DNA of 64,000 nt from Methyloligella solikamskensis (GCF_042676065.1 NZ_JBHTJO010000001.1:2046001-2110000); one strand, 5' to 3'. Shown: positions 26,025 through 34,522, counted from the first letter of the stretch. The notes: generated by a model not told the origin, from the letters alone. Numbers and translations: made by a program.

Positions 26025-27098
26025 ATGAGTGAGAAGAAGGTCGCCTTGATCTCCGGCATCACCGGCCAGGACGGGGCGTATCTGGCCCGGCTTCTGTTGG
26101 ACAAGAACTACGAGGTCCACGGCATCAAGCGCCGTTCGTCTTCGTTCAACACCGAGCGCATCGACAGTCTGTACGAAGATCCCCACGAGCATGAGACCAA
26201 CTTCTTCCTGCACTACGGCGATCTGACGGATTCCACCAATCTCATCCGGTTGATCCAGGAGACCAAGCCTGACGAGATTTACAATCTGGCGGCGCAGAGC
26301 CACGTGCAGGTGAGCTTCGAGACCCCGGAATATACCGGCAATGCCGACGCCATCGGCACGCTGCGTATGCTGGAAGCTCTGCGCATCCTGGGACTGGAAA
26401 AGACCGTCCGCTTCTATCAGGCCTCCACGTCGGAGCTTTACGGTAAGGTCCAGGAGACACCCCAGAAGGAGACCACGCCCTTCTATCCGCGCTCCCCTTA
26501 CGCGGCGGCCAAGCTCTACGCCTACTGGATCACCGTGAACTACCGCGAGGCTTACGGGATCCACGCCTCCAACGGCATTCTCTTCAATCATGAGAGCCCC
26601 ATGCGCGGCGAGACTTTCGTGACACGCAAGATCACCCGGGCGGTGGCCGGCATCGAAGCCGGGCTGCAGTCCAGCATCTTCCTCGGCAATCTCGACGCCA
26701 AGCGCGACTGGGGTCACGCCCGGGACTATGTCGAAGGCATGTGGAGGATCGTTCAGCACGACGAGCCGGATGATTTCGTGCTCGCCACGGGCGAGACCCA
26801 TGCGGTGCGCGAATTCGTCGAGCTTGCGTTCGCCGAGGTGGGCCGCGAGATCGCCTGGGAGGGCTCTGGGGTCGATGAAGTCGGCAAGGATGCTTCGTCC
26901 GGCGACGTGCTGGTCCAGATCGATCCGAGATACTTCCGGCCGACCGAGGTGGATCTGCTCCTCGGCGATCCCACCAAGGCCCGCGAGAAACTTGGTTGGG
27001 AATCGAAGACGCCCTTCAAGCAGCTCGTCAGCGAGATGGTCGCCGCCGACCGGGCGCTCATCGAGCGCGAGCATTGGCGCAAGAATCGCACGGACTAG
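26025..27098 (+). CDS. gmd: GDP-mannose 4,6-dehydratase
   Basis: A 357-residue extended SDR that converts GDP-mannose to GDP-4-keto-6-deoxymannose. Family motifs are ALISGITGQDGAYLARLL (7-24), HGIKRRSSSFNTERID, QASTSELYGKV and SPYAAAKLYAYWITVNYR with the catalytic Tyr and Lys, and the substrate loop FNHESPMRGETFVTRKI. The length is normal and all key residues are present. It heads a plus-strand run with three sulfotransferase-like genes and then fcl, so the GDP-fucose branch and sulfation genes are interleaved. The ATG at 26025 has a weak Shine-Dalgarno (AAGG) about ten bases upstream. Confidence 0.97.
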   Translation: MSEKKVALISGITGQDGAYLARLLLDKNYEVHGIKRRSSSFNTERIDSLYEDPHEHETNFFLHYGDLTDSTNLIRLIQETKPDEIYNLAAQSHVQVSFETPEYTGNADAIGTLRMLEALRILGLEKTVRFYQASTSELYGKVQETPQKETTPFYPRSPYAAAKLYAYWITVNYREAYGIHASNGILFNHESPMRGETFVTRKITRAVAGIEAGLQSSIFLGNLDAKRDWGHARDYVEGMWRIVQHDEPDDFVLATGETHAVREFVELAFAEVGREIAWEGSGVDEVGKDASSGDVLVQIDPRYFRPTEVDLLLGDPTKAREKLGWESKTPFKQLVSEMVAADRALIEREHWRKNRTD

Positions 27099-27134
27099 CC
27101 CTGCCGGCGGCTAGTGTCTAAGAGGACATCTGGG

Positions 27135-27890
27135 ATGTGGGTTATCGCGAATGGTGCGCCGAAGAACGGCAGCACCTGGATCTTCCAGTTGCTGAAGAGA
27201 ACGAATCTGTTCTCTCCGCTGCCTGACGCCTATCAGAACAGCGCCTGGCGGAATGAGTCCGTTGCCGACGAGTATGTCGACGATTGCGCCAAGGAGCTCG
27301 GCGCCGTCGAGACGCGCTACACGACCAAACAGCATTGGAGCGATTCCCACGACGATCTGCTGAAGTATCCCGGCATCAAGGTCTGCAACATCATCCGTGA
27401 TATTCGCGACGTGGTGGTCTCCCGCTATCACCACCAAGTTCGCCTCAGGAAGTACAACAAGGACATCAGCGCCTTCGTCAAAGAAAACGGAGAGCTATAC
27501 GTCCGGAATACTGCAAACTATCACACGCACTGGATCAATTCGCCCTATTCCAACGAAGAGACTTATTACATCACCTCGTACGAATATCTGAGCGCCGACG
27601 ATCTGAAGGCGGGCGGCGAGCTGTTCGATTTCGTCGGGCTGCCTCTCGATGAGGCGCAAAGGAAGGCGGCCATCGAAGGCAGCCGCTTTGAAAACAAGAC
27701 GAGCACGGGGCCGGAAAGCTTCTTCCGGAAAGGCCAGGCGTTCGGTTTCGCCGACGAAATCAGCGAGGCCGAATCTCAGTATCTTCTGGATCTGGCGTCG
27801 AAGTATCGGTTCAAGCAAGCCAAACAGGCCATTGCAGAGTTCAATCCGGCGCTCCGGCCCTATCTGCAGCAGACCGATCTGGGTCTCTAA
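27135..27890 (+). CDS. Sulfotransferase domain protein, first of a tandem pair
   Basis: A 251-residue sulfotransferase with the 5'-PAPS loop NGAPKNGSTWIFQLL (6-20), directly after the start, and the 3'-phosphate segment NIIRDIRDVVVSRYHH (85-100). TSYEYLSADD and TSTGPESFFRKGQAFGF are shared with the next gene, which is a clear paralogue. I take the ATG at 27135 (AGAGG at 27121-27125) because the paralogue starts with the same MWVIANGAPK; a GTG at 27114 is an alternative. It follows gmd by 36 bp. The FFRKGQAFGF stretch occupies the place of the C-terminal PAPS-binding motif of other family members. Confidence 0.88.
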   Translation: MWVIANGAPKNGSTWIFQLLKRTNLFSPLPDAYQNSAWRNESVADEYVDDCAKELGAVETRYTTKQHWSDSHDDLLKYPGIKVCNIIRDIRDVVVSRYHHQVRLRKYNKDISAFVKENGELYVRNTANYHTHWINSPYSNEETYYITSYEYLSADDLKAGGELFDFVGLPLDEAQRKAAIEGSRFENKTSTGPESFFRKGQAFGFADEISEAESQYLLDLASKYRFKQAKQAIAEFNPALRPYLQQTDLGL

Positions 27891-28054
27891 CCTCCGGGTG
27901 CCAGCCCGCTTACAGTCGGAAAGTTCACAGGTCGGCTGATGACGAGCACGACGGACGAGGCGATCACGGGACGCGACACGGGCGAAGCCTTCGCGACCTG
28001 CACCTCCCCTAATTTCAAGCGATCGGGCCTCGCGCCCTTCAGGAGCTTCCCGCA

Positions 28055-28921
28055 ATGTGGGTGATCGCCAATGGCGCACCGAAGAGCGGGAGCACGTGGA
28101 TCTTCCAGCTCATCCGGGAGACGCGGTCCTTCTCACCCCTTCCGAAGGCGTTTCAGGATCAGGACTGGAACAACCAATCCGTCGATACCGCACTCCTGAA
28201 GGATGCGATTGAGATCCTTCCAGCTCAGGCCGAGAACTTCGCAACCAAGCAGCACTGGCCCAGCCCCGCGCCGCTCTTCGAAAAGGAAGCCGATTCCAAG
28301 GGGCTCCTGCTGGGCCCATATCGCCGGGTGAAGCAACAGTTTTCCCTTGCCCAGCAAGCCAGGCTTCAGGGGCGTCTCCTATCGACACCGGGCATCAAGA
28401 TCTGCAACATCATTCGCGACATCCGCGATGTGGTCGTGTCGCTCTACCATCACCAGGTCCGGCTTTCGCGCTTCCACGGCGACATCGAAAGCTTCCTGCG
28501 CTGCAACGGGGATCTCGTCATCCGCAGCACAGTGGATTATCACCACTACTGGATGCATGCGCCGCGACGGTCCCCTATCAACTACTTCGTGACGGCCTAC
28601 GAATATCTCAGCGAGGACACGCCCGCGGCGGCCGGCGCGTTGTTCGATTTTCTCCAGTTGGAGCTCTCTGAGGAAACGCGGGATCATGCGGTCGAGGCTA
28701 CGAAGTTCGATGCGAAGAAGTCGACGGGTCCGGGCATGTTCTTCCGGAAGGGACGTCCCTTCGCGTTCGACGACGATTTGGATGCGGATCAGGCGGGATG
28801 GATCCTCGAGGCCGCGAAGCGGCGCGGTCTGGGCGAGGTAAAAAGGGCGATTGCCGAGTTCAATCCAACCCTGGGACCCTATCTCGAAGTTACCGATGTC
28901 GGGCTCGGCCGGTCGTCGTGA
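28055..28921 (+). CDS. Sulfotransferase domain protein, second of a tandem pair
   Basis: A 288-residue paralogue of the preceding gene. Both begin MWVIANGAPK and share KQHW, the 3'-phosphate segment NIIRDIRDVVVSLYHH (118-133) and FFRKGRPFAF. This copy carries an extra stretch of about 33 residues (roughly 71-110, from LFEKEADSKGLLLGPYRR to about RLQGRLLSTPG) between KQHW and the 3'-segment. AGGAG at 28041-28045 gives a good ribosome-binding site for the ATG. The pair probably arose by duplication and then diverged, perhaps towards different acceptor positions; that is inference. Confidence 0.88.
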   Translation: MWVIANGAPKSGSTWIFQLIRETRSFSPLPKAFQDQDWNNQSVDTALLKDAIEILPAQAENFATKQHWPSPAPLFEKEADSKGLLLGPYRRVKQQFSLAQQARLQGRLLSTPGIKICNIIRDIRDVVVSLYHHQVRLSRFHGDIESFLRCNGDLVIRSTVDYHHYWMHAPRRSPINYFVTAYEYLSEDTPAAAGALFDFLQLELSEETRDHAVEATKFDAKKSTGPGMFFRKGRPFAFDDDLDADQAGWILEAAKRRGLGEVKRAIAEFNPTLGPYLEVTDVGLGRSS

Positions 28922-28975
28922 GCTTGGAATCGTGACGTGGCGCGTGACGTCGGCATGGTCGAAAGGAGTGGCAGA

Positions 28976-29776
28976 TTGAGTTTAGACAGCGACACCAGGG
29001 TCGCCGTGTACACGATGGGAAAGGTCGCCTCGACCTCCGTCTCGAGCTCCATCCTCGCCCACGGCATTCCGTGTGCTGACGTCCACAGGCTTGAACCCAC
29101 CCGTATCGTGGAGCGTTTGACCCCCATCGTGCTTCGGAAACGGCAGCCGAGGACCCTGGCCGGCCATGTGGCGGCGCTGTTCAGCAAGCTGGACGGCAGC
29201 GTCCGCTTGCCGAAGCATCTCACCGAGGCTTTCGAGGTTCTGCAGCAGATTCGCGCGCGCAAGCGATTCAAGATCATCTCGCTGATCCGCGAGCCGGTCA
29301 GTCGGAACATCTCGGCCGTTTTCCAGAATATGTCGCCACGCTTGGCCGGCGACGAAGACGCGATCCTGGAGGCCTTGCGGAAGTATCACGTCTCGACCCC
29401 CGATCGCTGGTTCACCCGAGACTTCAATCCGGTGACGGGGATCGACGTCTTCGCCGAGGAGCATGACCGCTCCGCGGACCATTTCCGCTTCAGCAAGGGG
29501 CAGTTCGATGTGGTGATCATCAAGACCAGCGCCACAGATGAGCGGAAGTCTGAGATCATCAGCGACTTCCTCGGAACGCCCATCGCGCTGCACAGGGCGA
29601 ACGAGGCCAAAAACAAATGGTATCGAGAAACCTACGAGCGCCTGGTTGCGGCGCCGAACCAAATCCGCGATGCCTATATTGAGGAATGCTTTCAGCTAAA
29701 GTACTTCCGGGCGTTCTTTTCCGACGAGGAGCGGCAGGCTGTGGCCGACAAGTTCGGCTACAAAGGCAAGGTCTAG
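28976..29776 (+). CDS. Putative capsular polysaccharide synthesis protein (PF10364-like), sulfotransferase fold
   Basis: A 266-residue protein with a phosphate-binding-loop-like start VAVYTMGKVASTSVSSSIL and a 3'-segment IISLIREPVSRNISAVFQ. The segment EAKNKWYRETYERL matches the NKWY signature I associate with the family named putative capsular polysaccharide synthesis protein (PF10364). The overall layout is that of a sulfotransferase-type P-loop fold. I take the TTG at 28976 as the start because AAAGGAG at 28962-28968 lies seven bases before it; GTG 28937 and ATG 28955 are in frame but lack such a site. It ends inside a 12-bp tandem duplication, just before fcl. Confidence 0.75.
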   Translation: MSLDSDTRVAVYTMGKVASTSVSSSILAHGIPCADVHRLEPTRIVERLTPIVLRKRQPRTLAGHVAALFSKLDGSVRLPKHLTEAFEVLQQIRARKRFKIISLIREPVSRNISAVFQNMSPRLAGDEDAILEALRKYHVSTPDRWFTRDFNPVTGIDVFAEEHDRSADHFRFSKGQFDVVIIKTSATDERKSEIISDFLGTPIALHRANEAKNKWYRETYERLVAAPNQIRDAYIEECFQLKYFRAFFSDEERQAVADKFGYKGKV

Positions 29777-29788
29777 GGCAAGGTCTAA
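29765..29788 (+). repeat. 12-bp tandem duplication over a stop codon
   Basis: ggcaaggtctag (29765-29776) is followed directly by ggcaaggtctaa (29777-29788). The first copy carries the stop of the preceding gene. The second lies just before the fcl ATG (29792) and supplies its AAGG ribosome-binding purines. Confidence 0.85.
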
Positions 29789-29791
29789 GGA

Positions 29792-30757
29792 ATGGCGGCT
29801 AAGCAGAAATACGATCTCGCCGGCAAGCGCGTGTGGGTCGCGGGCCACCGGGGCATGGTGGGCTCTGCGATCATCCGGCGGCTTGAGTGCGAGGACTGCG
29901 AGGTCCTCACCGTGGGCCGCGACAGGGTTGATCTGCGGGATCAGGCCGGGGTGCGCGGCTGGATGGCCGAGCAGAAGCCCGATGCGGTGTTCCTGGCCGC
30001 AGCCACCGTGGGCGGCATCCTGGCCAATGACAGCTACCCGGCGGATTTCATCTACGACAACCTGATGATCGAGGCGAACGTCATCGAGGCCGCCTACCGG
30101 GAAGAGGTGGAGAAGTTGCTGTTTCTCGGTTCGTCCTGCATCTATCCGAAGCTCGTCCCGCAGCCCATGAGCGAGGACGCGCTTCTGACGGGGCCGCTTG
30201 AGCCCACCAACCAGTGGTATGCGGTGGCGAAGATCGCCGGCATCAAGCTATGCCAGGCCTATCGGCGCCAGCATGGGGCGGACTTCATCTCCGCCATGCC
30301 CACCAATCTCTACGGCCCAGGCGACAATTTCGACCTGGAGAAGAGCCACGTCATCCCGGCCCTGCTCCGCAAGGCCCACGAGGCCAAGCGGACCCACGCC
30401 TCCACCCTGACGGTCTGGGGCACGGGCTCGCCCCGGCGCGAGTTCCTCCATGTAGACGACGCCGCCGATGCCATGGTCCATCTAATGAAGACCTATTCAG
30501 GCGATGAGCACACCAATGTCGGGACCGGAAACGACATTCCGATCCTGGAGCTGGCGGAGCTCGTGAGCGACGTGGTCGGCTTTCAGGGACGGGTCGTCAC
30601 CGATCCGAGCAAGCCCGACGGCACGCCGCGCAAGCTGATGGATGCGTCGAAGCTACTCGCCACGGGCTGGCGGCCGAAATACACGCTGCGCGAAGGGCTG
30701 GAGCAGACCTATGCCTGGTTCTGCGAGAATATCGAAACGGCGCGGATGAGCGCGTAG
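29792..30757 (+). CDS. fcl: GDP-L-fucose synthase
   Basis: A 321-residue epimerase-reductase that turns GDP-4-keto-6-deoxymannose into GDP-L-fucose with NADPH. Motifs are RVWVAGHRGMVGSAIIRRL near the N-terminus, FLGSSCIYPKLVPQPM, NQWYAVAKIAGIKLCQAYR with catalytic Tyr and Lys, MPTNLYGPGDNF and WGTGSPRREFLHVDD. All are standard for WcaG/Fcl. With manC and gmd it completes the route from mannose-1-phosphate. It is the last gene of the gmd run; the next gene is convergent. The AAGGA just before the ATG is very close to the start codon, so translation may be weak or coupled to the upstream gene. Confidence 0.97.
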   Translation: MAAKQKYDLAGKRVWVAGHRGMVGSAIIRRLECEDCEVLTVGRDRVDLRDQAGVRGWMAEQKPDAVFLAAATVGGILANDSYPADFIYDNLMIEANVIEAAYREEVEKLLFLGSSCIYPKLVPQPMSEDALLTGPLEPTNQWYAVAKIAGIKLCQAYRRQHGADFISAMPTNLYGPGDNFDLEKSHVIPALLRKAHEAKRTHASTLTVWGTGSPRREFLHVDDAADAMVHLMKTYSGDEHTNVGTGNDIPILELAELVSDVVGFQGRVVTDPSKPDGTPRKLMDASKLLATGWRPKYTLREGLEQTYAWFCENIETARMSA

Positions 30758-30787
30758 CCCGCGCCCGGCCTTCGAGACCGGCTCGCC

Positions 30788-31543
30788 TCAGACCCAGCCT
30801 GCATCCACGACGATGGCCTGCTTGGTGATCATGGCGGCCTGATCGGATCCCAGAAACAGCACCGCATTGGCGATGTCGTGGGGCATGACGCGCCCCGGCA
30901 GCGCCTGGGCCTCGTCCATGAGCGCTTCGGCTGCCTCATCCACCCAGAGCGTCTGCTGGCGCTCGGTCATGGTCCAGCCCGGCAGCACCGCGTTCACCCG
31001 GATCTTATGCTCACCCCACAACACGGCCAGGGTCCGCACCAGCCCGTGAATGCCTGCCTTGGCGACCGTATAGGCCGGCATGCCAGTGGTGTTGTTGAGC
31101 CAGGAGATGGAGCCCATGCAGATCACCGAGCCGCCGCTCTTCTTCAGATGCGGGAACGCGGCCTTGGCGGCGAAGAACTGGTGCTTCAGGTTCACCGCCA
31201 TCGCCTCGTCCCAAAGCTCCGGCGTCAGCTCTTCGATGGTGTGGCGGGTGTCGTTGGCGGCATTGGCCACCAGGATATCGAGGCGTCCGAAGGTCTTTGC
31301 TGCCTCGCCGATGGCCTCAGCGAGACGTCCGGTATCGGACACATCGGTGGGAAAGAAGCGAATGAAGTCGCTGTGCCAATCCTCGAGCGCCTTGCCGGCC
31401 TTCTCGTCCATATCGAGAACCGCGACCCGGGCGCCCTGCTCCGCAAAGCTCTCGGCAATGGCCCGCCCGATTCCGCTGGCCCCGCCGGTGACGACGACGC
31501 CCTTGCCCTTCAGGCTCGGATAGCTTGCTTGTGCCTCCGCCAT
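30788..31543 (-). CDS. Short-chain dehydrogenase/reductase
   Basis: A 251-residue classical SDR. The cofactor motif VVTGGASGIGRAIAESF is near the N-terminus, ADILVANA-type LDILVANAANDT follows, and the catalytic set is Ser in CMGSISW with YTVAK. The Asp in VAVLDMDEKAGK suggests NAD(H). It is the last of four closely spaced minus-strand genes after a GT2, a CMP-sugar synthetase and a 2-hydroxyacid dehydrogenase, 15 bp from its neighbour. In Campylobacter the SDR PtmA and the cytidylyltransferase PtmB form a similar pair in flagellin glycan synthesis. The match here is by context only. Confidence 0.85.
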   Translation of the reverse strand: MAEAQASYPSLKGKGVVVTGGASGIGRAIAESFAEQGARVAVLDMDEKAGKALEDWHSDFIRFFPTDVSDTGRLAEAIGEAAKTFGRLDILVANAANDTRHTIEELTPELWDEAMAVNLKHQFFAAKAAFPHLKKSGGSVICMGSISWLNNTTGMPAYTVAKAGIHGLVRTLAVLWGEHKIRVNAVLPGWTMTERQQTLWVDEAAEALMDEAQALPGRVMPHDIANAVLFLGSDQAAMITKQAIVVDAGWV

Positions 31544-31558
31544 GGCTGCTCCGATGGT

Positions 31559-32533
31559 TTAGGCGACGCGGTTCGGCTCGAAGGTGGCCTCCGCCAATCC
31601 TAGGACGTGGAGCAGGATCTCCGTCGTCATCTGATTGATCCTGGCGACCGCCTCACGGGTGTTAGACCCATTATGGGTGGAAAACACGCAGTTTTCGAAT
31701 GTCCGCAAGCGGCTGTCGGCCGGAAGCGGTTCGTTTTCGAAGACATCGAGCCCCGCCCCGCCGATATGGCCGGACTGGAGGGCGTCCGCCAGCGCCGCCT
31801 CGTCGATCAGCGGCCCGCGGGCGACATTCACGATATAGGCGCCTGGCTTCATCTTACCGAAGGCCTCGCGGCTCAGCATGTGTCTGTTCTCAGGCGTCAG
31901 ATTGCAGGCGACGAACAGCGCATCCGCACGCGCCAGGACGTCGTCCAGGGGAAGCTGCTCGATGGCGTGGCGGCCGAGTTCCTCGTCGCTGAGCTGGCGC
32001 ACATCGTACCCGACCGGGTGCATGCCGAAGGAGCGGGCACGGTCGGCGATGGCCAGGCCGATAGAGCCCAGCCCCAGCACGCCGGCGGTGAGGCCTGTCA
32101 GCGAACGCCCTTCGATCTTTCGCCAGCCCCCTTCGGCAATCGAATTGTGCATCAGATGAGTGCCGCGGGTCAGGTTCAGAAACAGGCTCAGGCCCAGATC
32201 CGCGACCTCGTTGGCGAAGACGCCAGGCGTGTTGAAGACCGGGATACCGATGCGGCTCGCATGGGGCTTATCGATGCTGTCGGTGCCGATGCCCCATTTG
32301 ATCACGGCCTTCAGGCCGCTTTCCTTGCCGGCATCGAGAACGGAGGCGTCGATCTCGTCGTCGCCGGCGATGACGCAGTCCATGCCGACGATGTGCTTGC
32401 GCATCTCGTCCGCGGCGAGCTGCTGCCCGGCCACCTCGGGCAGCACGGGCTCGACCCCCGCCTCCTCGTAGATATGGCGGAAATCTTCGAAATTGCGCTG
32501 CAGGTGCAGGCAGGAGAGCAAGGCTTTGGGCAT
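31559..32533 (-). CDS. D-isomer-specific 2-hydroxyacid dehydrogenase
   Basis: A 324-residue oxidoreductase of the phosphoglycerate dehydrogenase family. The Rossmann motif GLGSIGLAIADRARSFG is followed by YIVNVARGPLIDEAALADAL, GLDVFENEPLP with the catalytic Glu, and FSTHNGSNTREAVARINQM with the catalytic His. The catalytic Arg lies in CNLTPENRHM. Typical substrates are 2-hydroxy or 2-keto acids. Located between a CMP-sugar synthetase and an SDR in one operon, it might act on a 2-keto acid sugar or its precursor; that is inference. It starts 10 bp after the synthetase gene. Confidence 0.88.
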   Translation of the reverse strand: MPKALLSCLHLQRNFEDFRHIYEEAGVEPVLPEVAGQQLAADEMRKHIVGMDCVIAGDDEIDASVLDAGKESGLKAVIKWGIGTDSIDKPHASRIGIPVFNTPGVFANEVADLGLSLFLNLTRGTHLMHNSIAEGGWRKIEGRSLTGLTAGVLGLGSIGLAIADRARSFGMHPVGYDVRQLSDEELGRHAIEQLPLDDVLARADALFVACNLTPENRHMLSREAFGKMKPGAYIVNVARGPLIDEAALADALQSGHIGGAGLDVFENEPLPADSRLRTFENCVFSTHNGSNTREAVARINQMTTEILLHVLGLAEATFEPNRVA

Positions 32534-32543
32534 GGGGTCTTCC

Positions 32544-33221
32544 CTAGCCGCGGGTCTGCTTGAAGATCAGGTCGGCAATCCGGAAATCGATCTCTTCGTC
32601 GATATCCTGTGCCTCCAGACGCTCCATCTCGAACAGGTAGGGGCGCAGGCCGATCCGGTTATGCCGTTCCCGCATGCACTTCCCTTCGAAGATATAGACG
32701 CAGGAATTCTCTTCGTAGAACGGCGGCAGATCCTGGGTGCGGATCAGGATGTTCGGATTGTGGTTGATGGCCCGGGCCAGGCTGTCCCAGAAGCGGGTCT
32801 GCACACGGGTCACCGAGAACAGGCTGTCGTAGATGGGATAGTTCGCGAAGAACGTCTCGATGGCCTTGTTCAGGGTCTCCACGGTCATCAGCGGGTTGGT
32901 GGAATGGGTCTGGAGATAGAACTCAGATTCCACCTCGCTGATATCGTGCAGCAGCACATCGTTCATGGGCGTCATGCCACCCAAGAGGTGTTCCGGCCGG
33001 TCGAGGATCACGACGTCCGGATATTTCTCGGCACACTGCGCCGCGATGTCGGGCGAATCCGTGTCGATGACGATCTGGTCGATCTGCGGACAGGCCTGCA
33101 TCACGTCCACCATGTGGTGGAAGAGCGGGCGCCCGTCGCCGAAGGGCCGATAGTTCTTTCCGGGAACGCGCTCAGAGGAATGCCGCATGGGCATCAGCGC
33201 AACCAATTGATGCCGCGCCAT
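32544..33221 (-). CDS. CMP-sugar synthetase (acylneuraminate cytidylyltransferase family)
   Basis: A 225-residue nucleotidyltransferase. The N-terminal pattern VALMPMRHSSERVPGKNYRP corresponds to the CTP-binding motif PARGGSKRIPGKN of NeuA and KdsB. It is followed by QIVIDTDSPDIAA and LQTHSTNPLM, where the family has QPTSP. Such enzymes activate 2-keto sugar acids such as Neu5Ac, legionaminate or Kdo to CMP-sugars. I see no NeuB- or NeuC-type gene nearby, so the acid activated here is unknown. The start overlaps the stop of the GT2 gene by one base (TAATG), so the two are translationally coupled. Confidence 0.82.
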   Translation of the reverse strand: MARHQLVALMPMRHSSERVPGKNYRPFGDGRPLFHHMVDVMQACPQIDQIVIDTDSPDIAAQCAEKYPDVVILDRPEHLLGGMTPMNDVLLHDISEVESEFYLQTHSTNPLMTVETLNKAIETFFANYPIYDSLFSVTRVQTRFWDSLARAINHNPNILIRTQDLPPFYEENSCVYIFEGKCMRERHNRIGLRPYLFEMERLEAQDIDEEIDFRIADLIFKQTRG

Positions 33222-34285
33222 TACTCGTCCCTGTTCAATACGCGAAGTTTCGGCGCTGCGCCGCGGCCGGCCGCTGCCGAGAGGGGTGGTGGGGTGTCCT
33301 CGGAGCCTTCCGGAGCATCGTCCGCCGGGCGGGTATGGCGCCGGGGCAGATCCTCGTAGCGAATGGCATGGCGGGACTTCTCCCGTTGCGCCAGGCGCCG
33401 CTCATGGGGGCTCTTCGGATAGTAGAACCGCGTCTTGAGCGCGGCGGAAATCTCGGGCGGATCGTTGAAGCCTCGATAGGTGCCGGTGAGCTGGTTGTAG
33501 CGGAACATCACGATGGAGCCGAACTCCTTGCGGAGCACGCCCTGGCGCCACGCCTCCATCCAGTCGGATCCGATGTTGCGCACCATCAGCCCGGCGAGAT
33601 CGAGCCGTGTGAAATGGGCATGGTCGTCGATGGCCCGCATGGCGATGGCCTCGCGACGGTAGCGGGTGAAGACCTGTTCCCAGCTTTCGTCGTGCACATG
33701 GACGATCATCGCATCGGCCACATAGGCCACCCACGACCCTCGGGCCTGCGCCGCTTTTGCCCAAGCGAGATCTTCCAGGCCTGTCAGGCTCTCGTCGTAG
33801 GGATGCTTCTCCCAGTCCGACCGGCGGATGGCGCAGTTGGCGTTGTTGCAGAAATAAGTGCCTTGCGGGCACATGGAGTCTTCCGGGAACCACTGGGCGA
33901 AGATCTGGTGCTCGGAGAACTTGTTGAGCTCGTTGCCGATCTGCCGGCCATAGCTGACCGCGACGCGCTCGTCAGCGAACGGCGCGACGAGGCTCTCCAG
34001 CCAGGTGTCGAAGACGGGATAGACATGGGCGCTGGCGAACACGCAAATATCGCCGGTAGCGGCCTCACAGCCATAGTTCAGGGCGCGGCCGAAGGTGAAT
34101 TCCGATTTTTCGATGGGGACGATCTTCACGCCGTAGCGGCGGGCGATATTGACCGTCTGATCGGTTGAGCCGGAATCGACGAGGATAACCTCGTGGGGCT
34201 TGGGAGACTGCACGGAGAGCCCGAGCAGGAGCTTCTCCAGATGCTCGTCCTCGTTATAGGCCCGGATGACGATCGAGACCTTCAT
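33221..34285 (-). CDS. Glycosyltransferase family 2
   Basis: A 354-residue GT-A enzyme. The N-terminal VSIVIRAYNEDEHLEKLL and VILVDSGSTDQTVNIAR are the standard nucleotide-sugar pocket. The usual DxD is replaced by a variant in DICVFASAHVYP. LTGLEDLAWAKAAQ matches the general-base EDxxW pattern. The last 40 residues are low in complexity and rich in Pro, Glu and Ala. It heads the minus-strand cassette with the CMP-sugar synthetase and is the likely transferase for that cassette's product or a neighbouring sugar. The ATG at 34285 is the family start. Confidence 0.9.
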   Translation of the reverse strand: MKVSIVIRAYNEDEHLEKLLLGLSVQSPKPHEVILVDSGSTDQTVNIARRYGVKIVPIEKSEFTFGRALNYGCEAATGDICVFASAHVYPVFDTWLESLVAPFADERVAVSYGRQIGNELNKFSEHQIFAQWFPEDSMCPQGTYFCNNANCAIRRSDWEKHPYDESLTGLEDLAWAKAAQARGSWVAYVADAMIVHVHDESWEQVFTRYRREAIAMRAIDDHAHFTRLDLAGLMVRNIGSDWMEAWRQGVLRKEFGSIVMFRYNQLTGTYRGFNDPPEISAALKTRFYYPKSPHERRLAQREKSRHAIRYEDLPRRHTRPADDAPEGSEDTPPPLSAAAGRGAAPKLRVLNRDE

Positions 34286-34522
34286 TCAAATCCCCCAAAA
34301 TCGGCCGGATGCGACGGCCAATGCACCTGATCTCGTGCCCTTTCGCGCGGCGACTGTCAACACGCTGCTATGGGTCCATGGCTTAGCGGGCCATCTTGGC
34401 CCGGATGTGGCCGTCCGCTCCCCGCTAACGTGCCGCCGATAGACAAGGTCGCGCGAGGCCGGTAATGCTGCGCGCATTCCTCGATCAGGCCTTCGGATCT
34501 CAGCCGGGATGTGCATCCGCTC

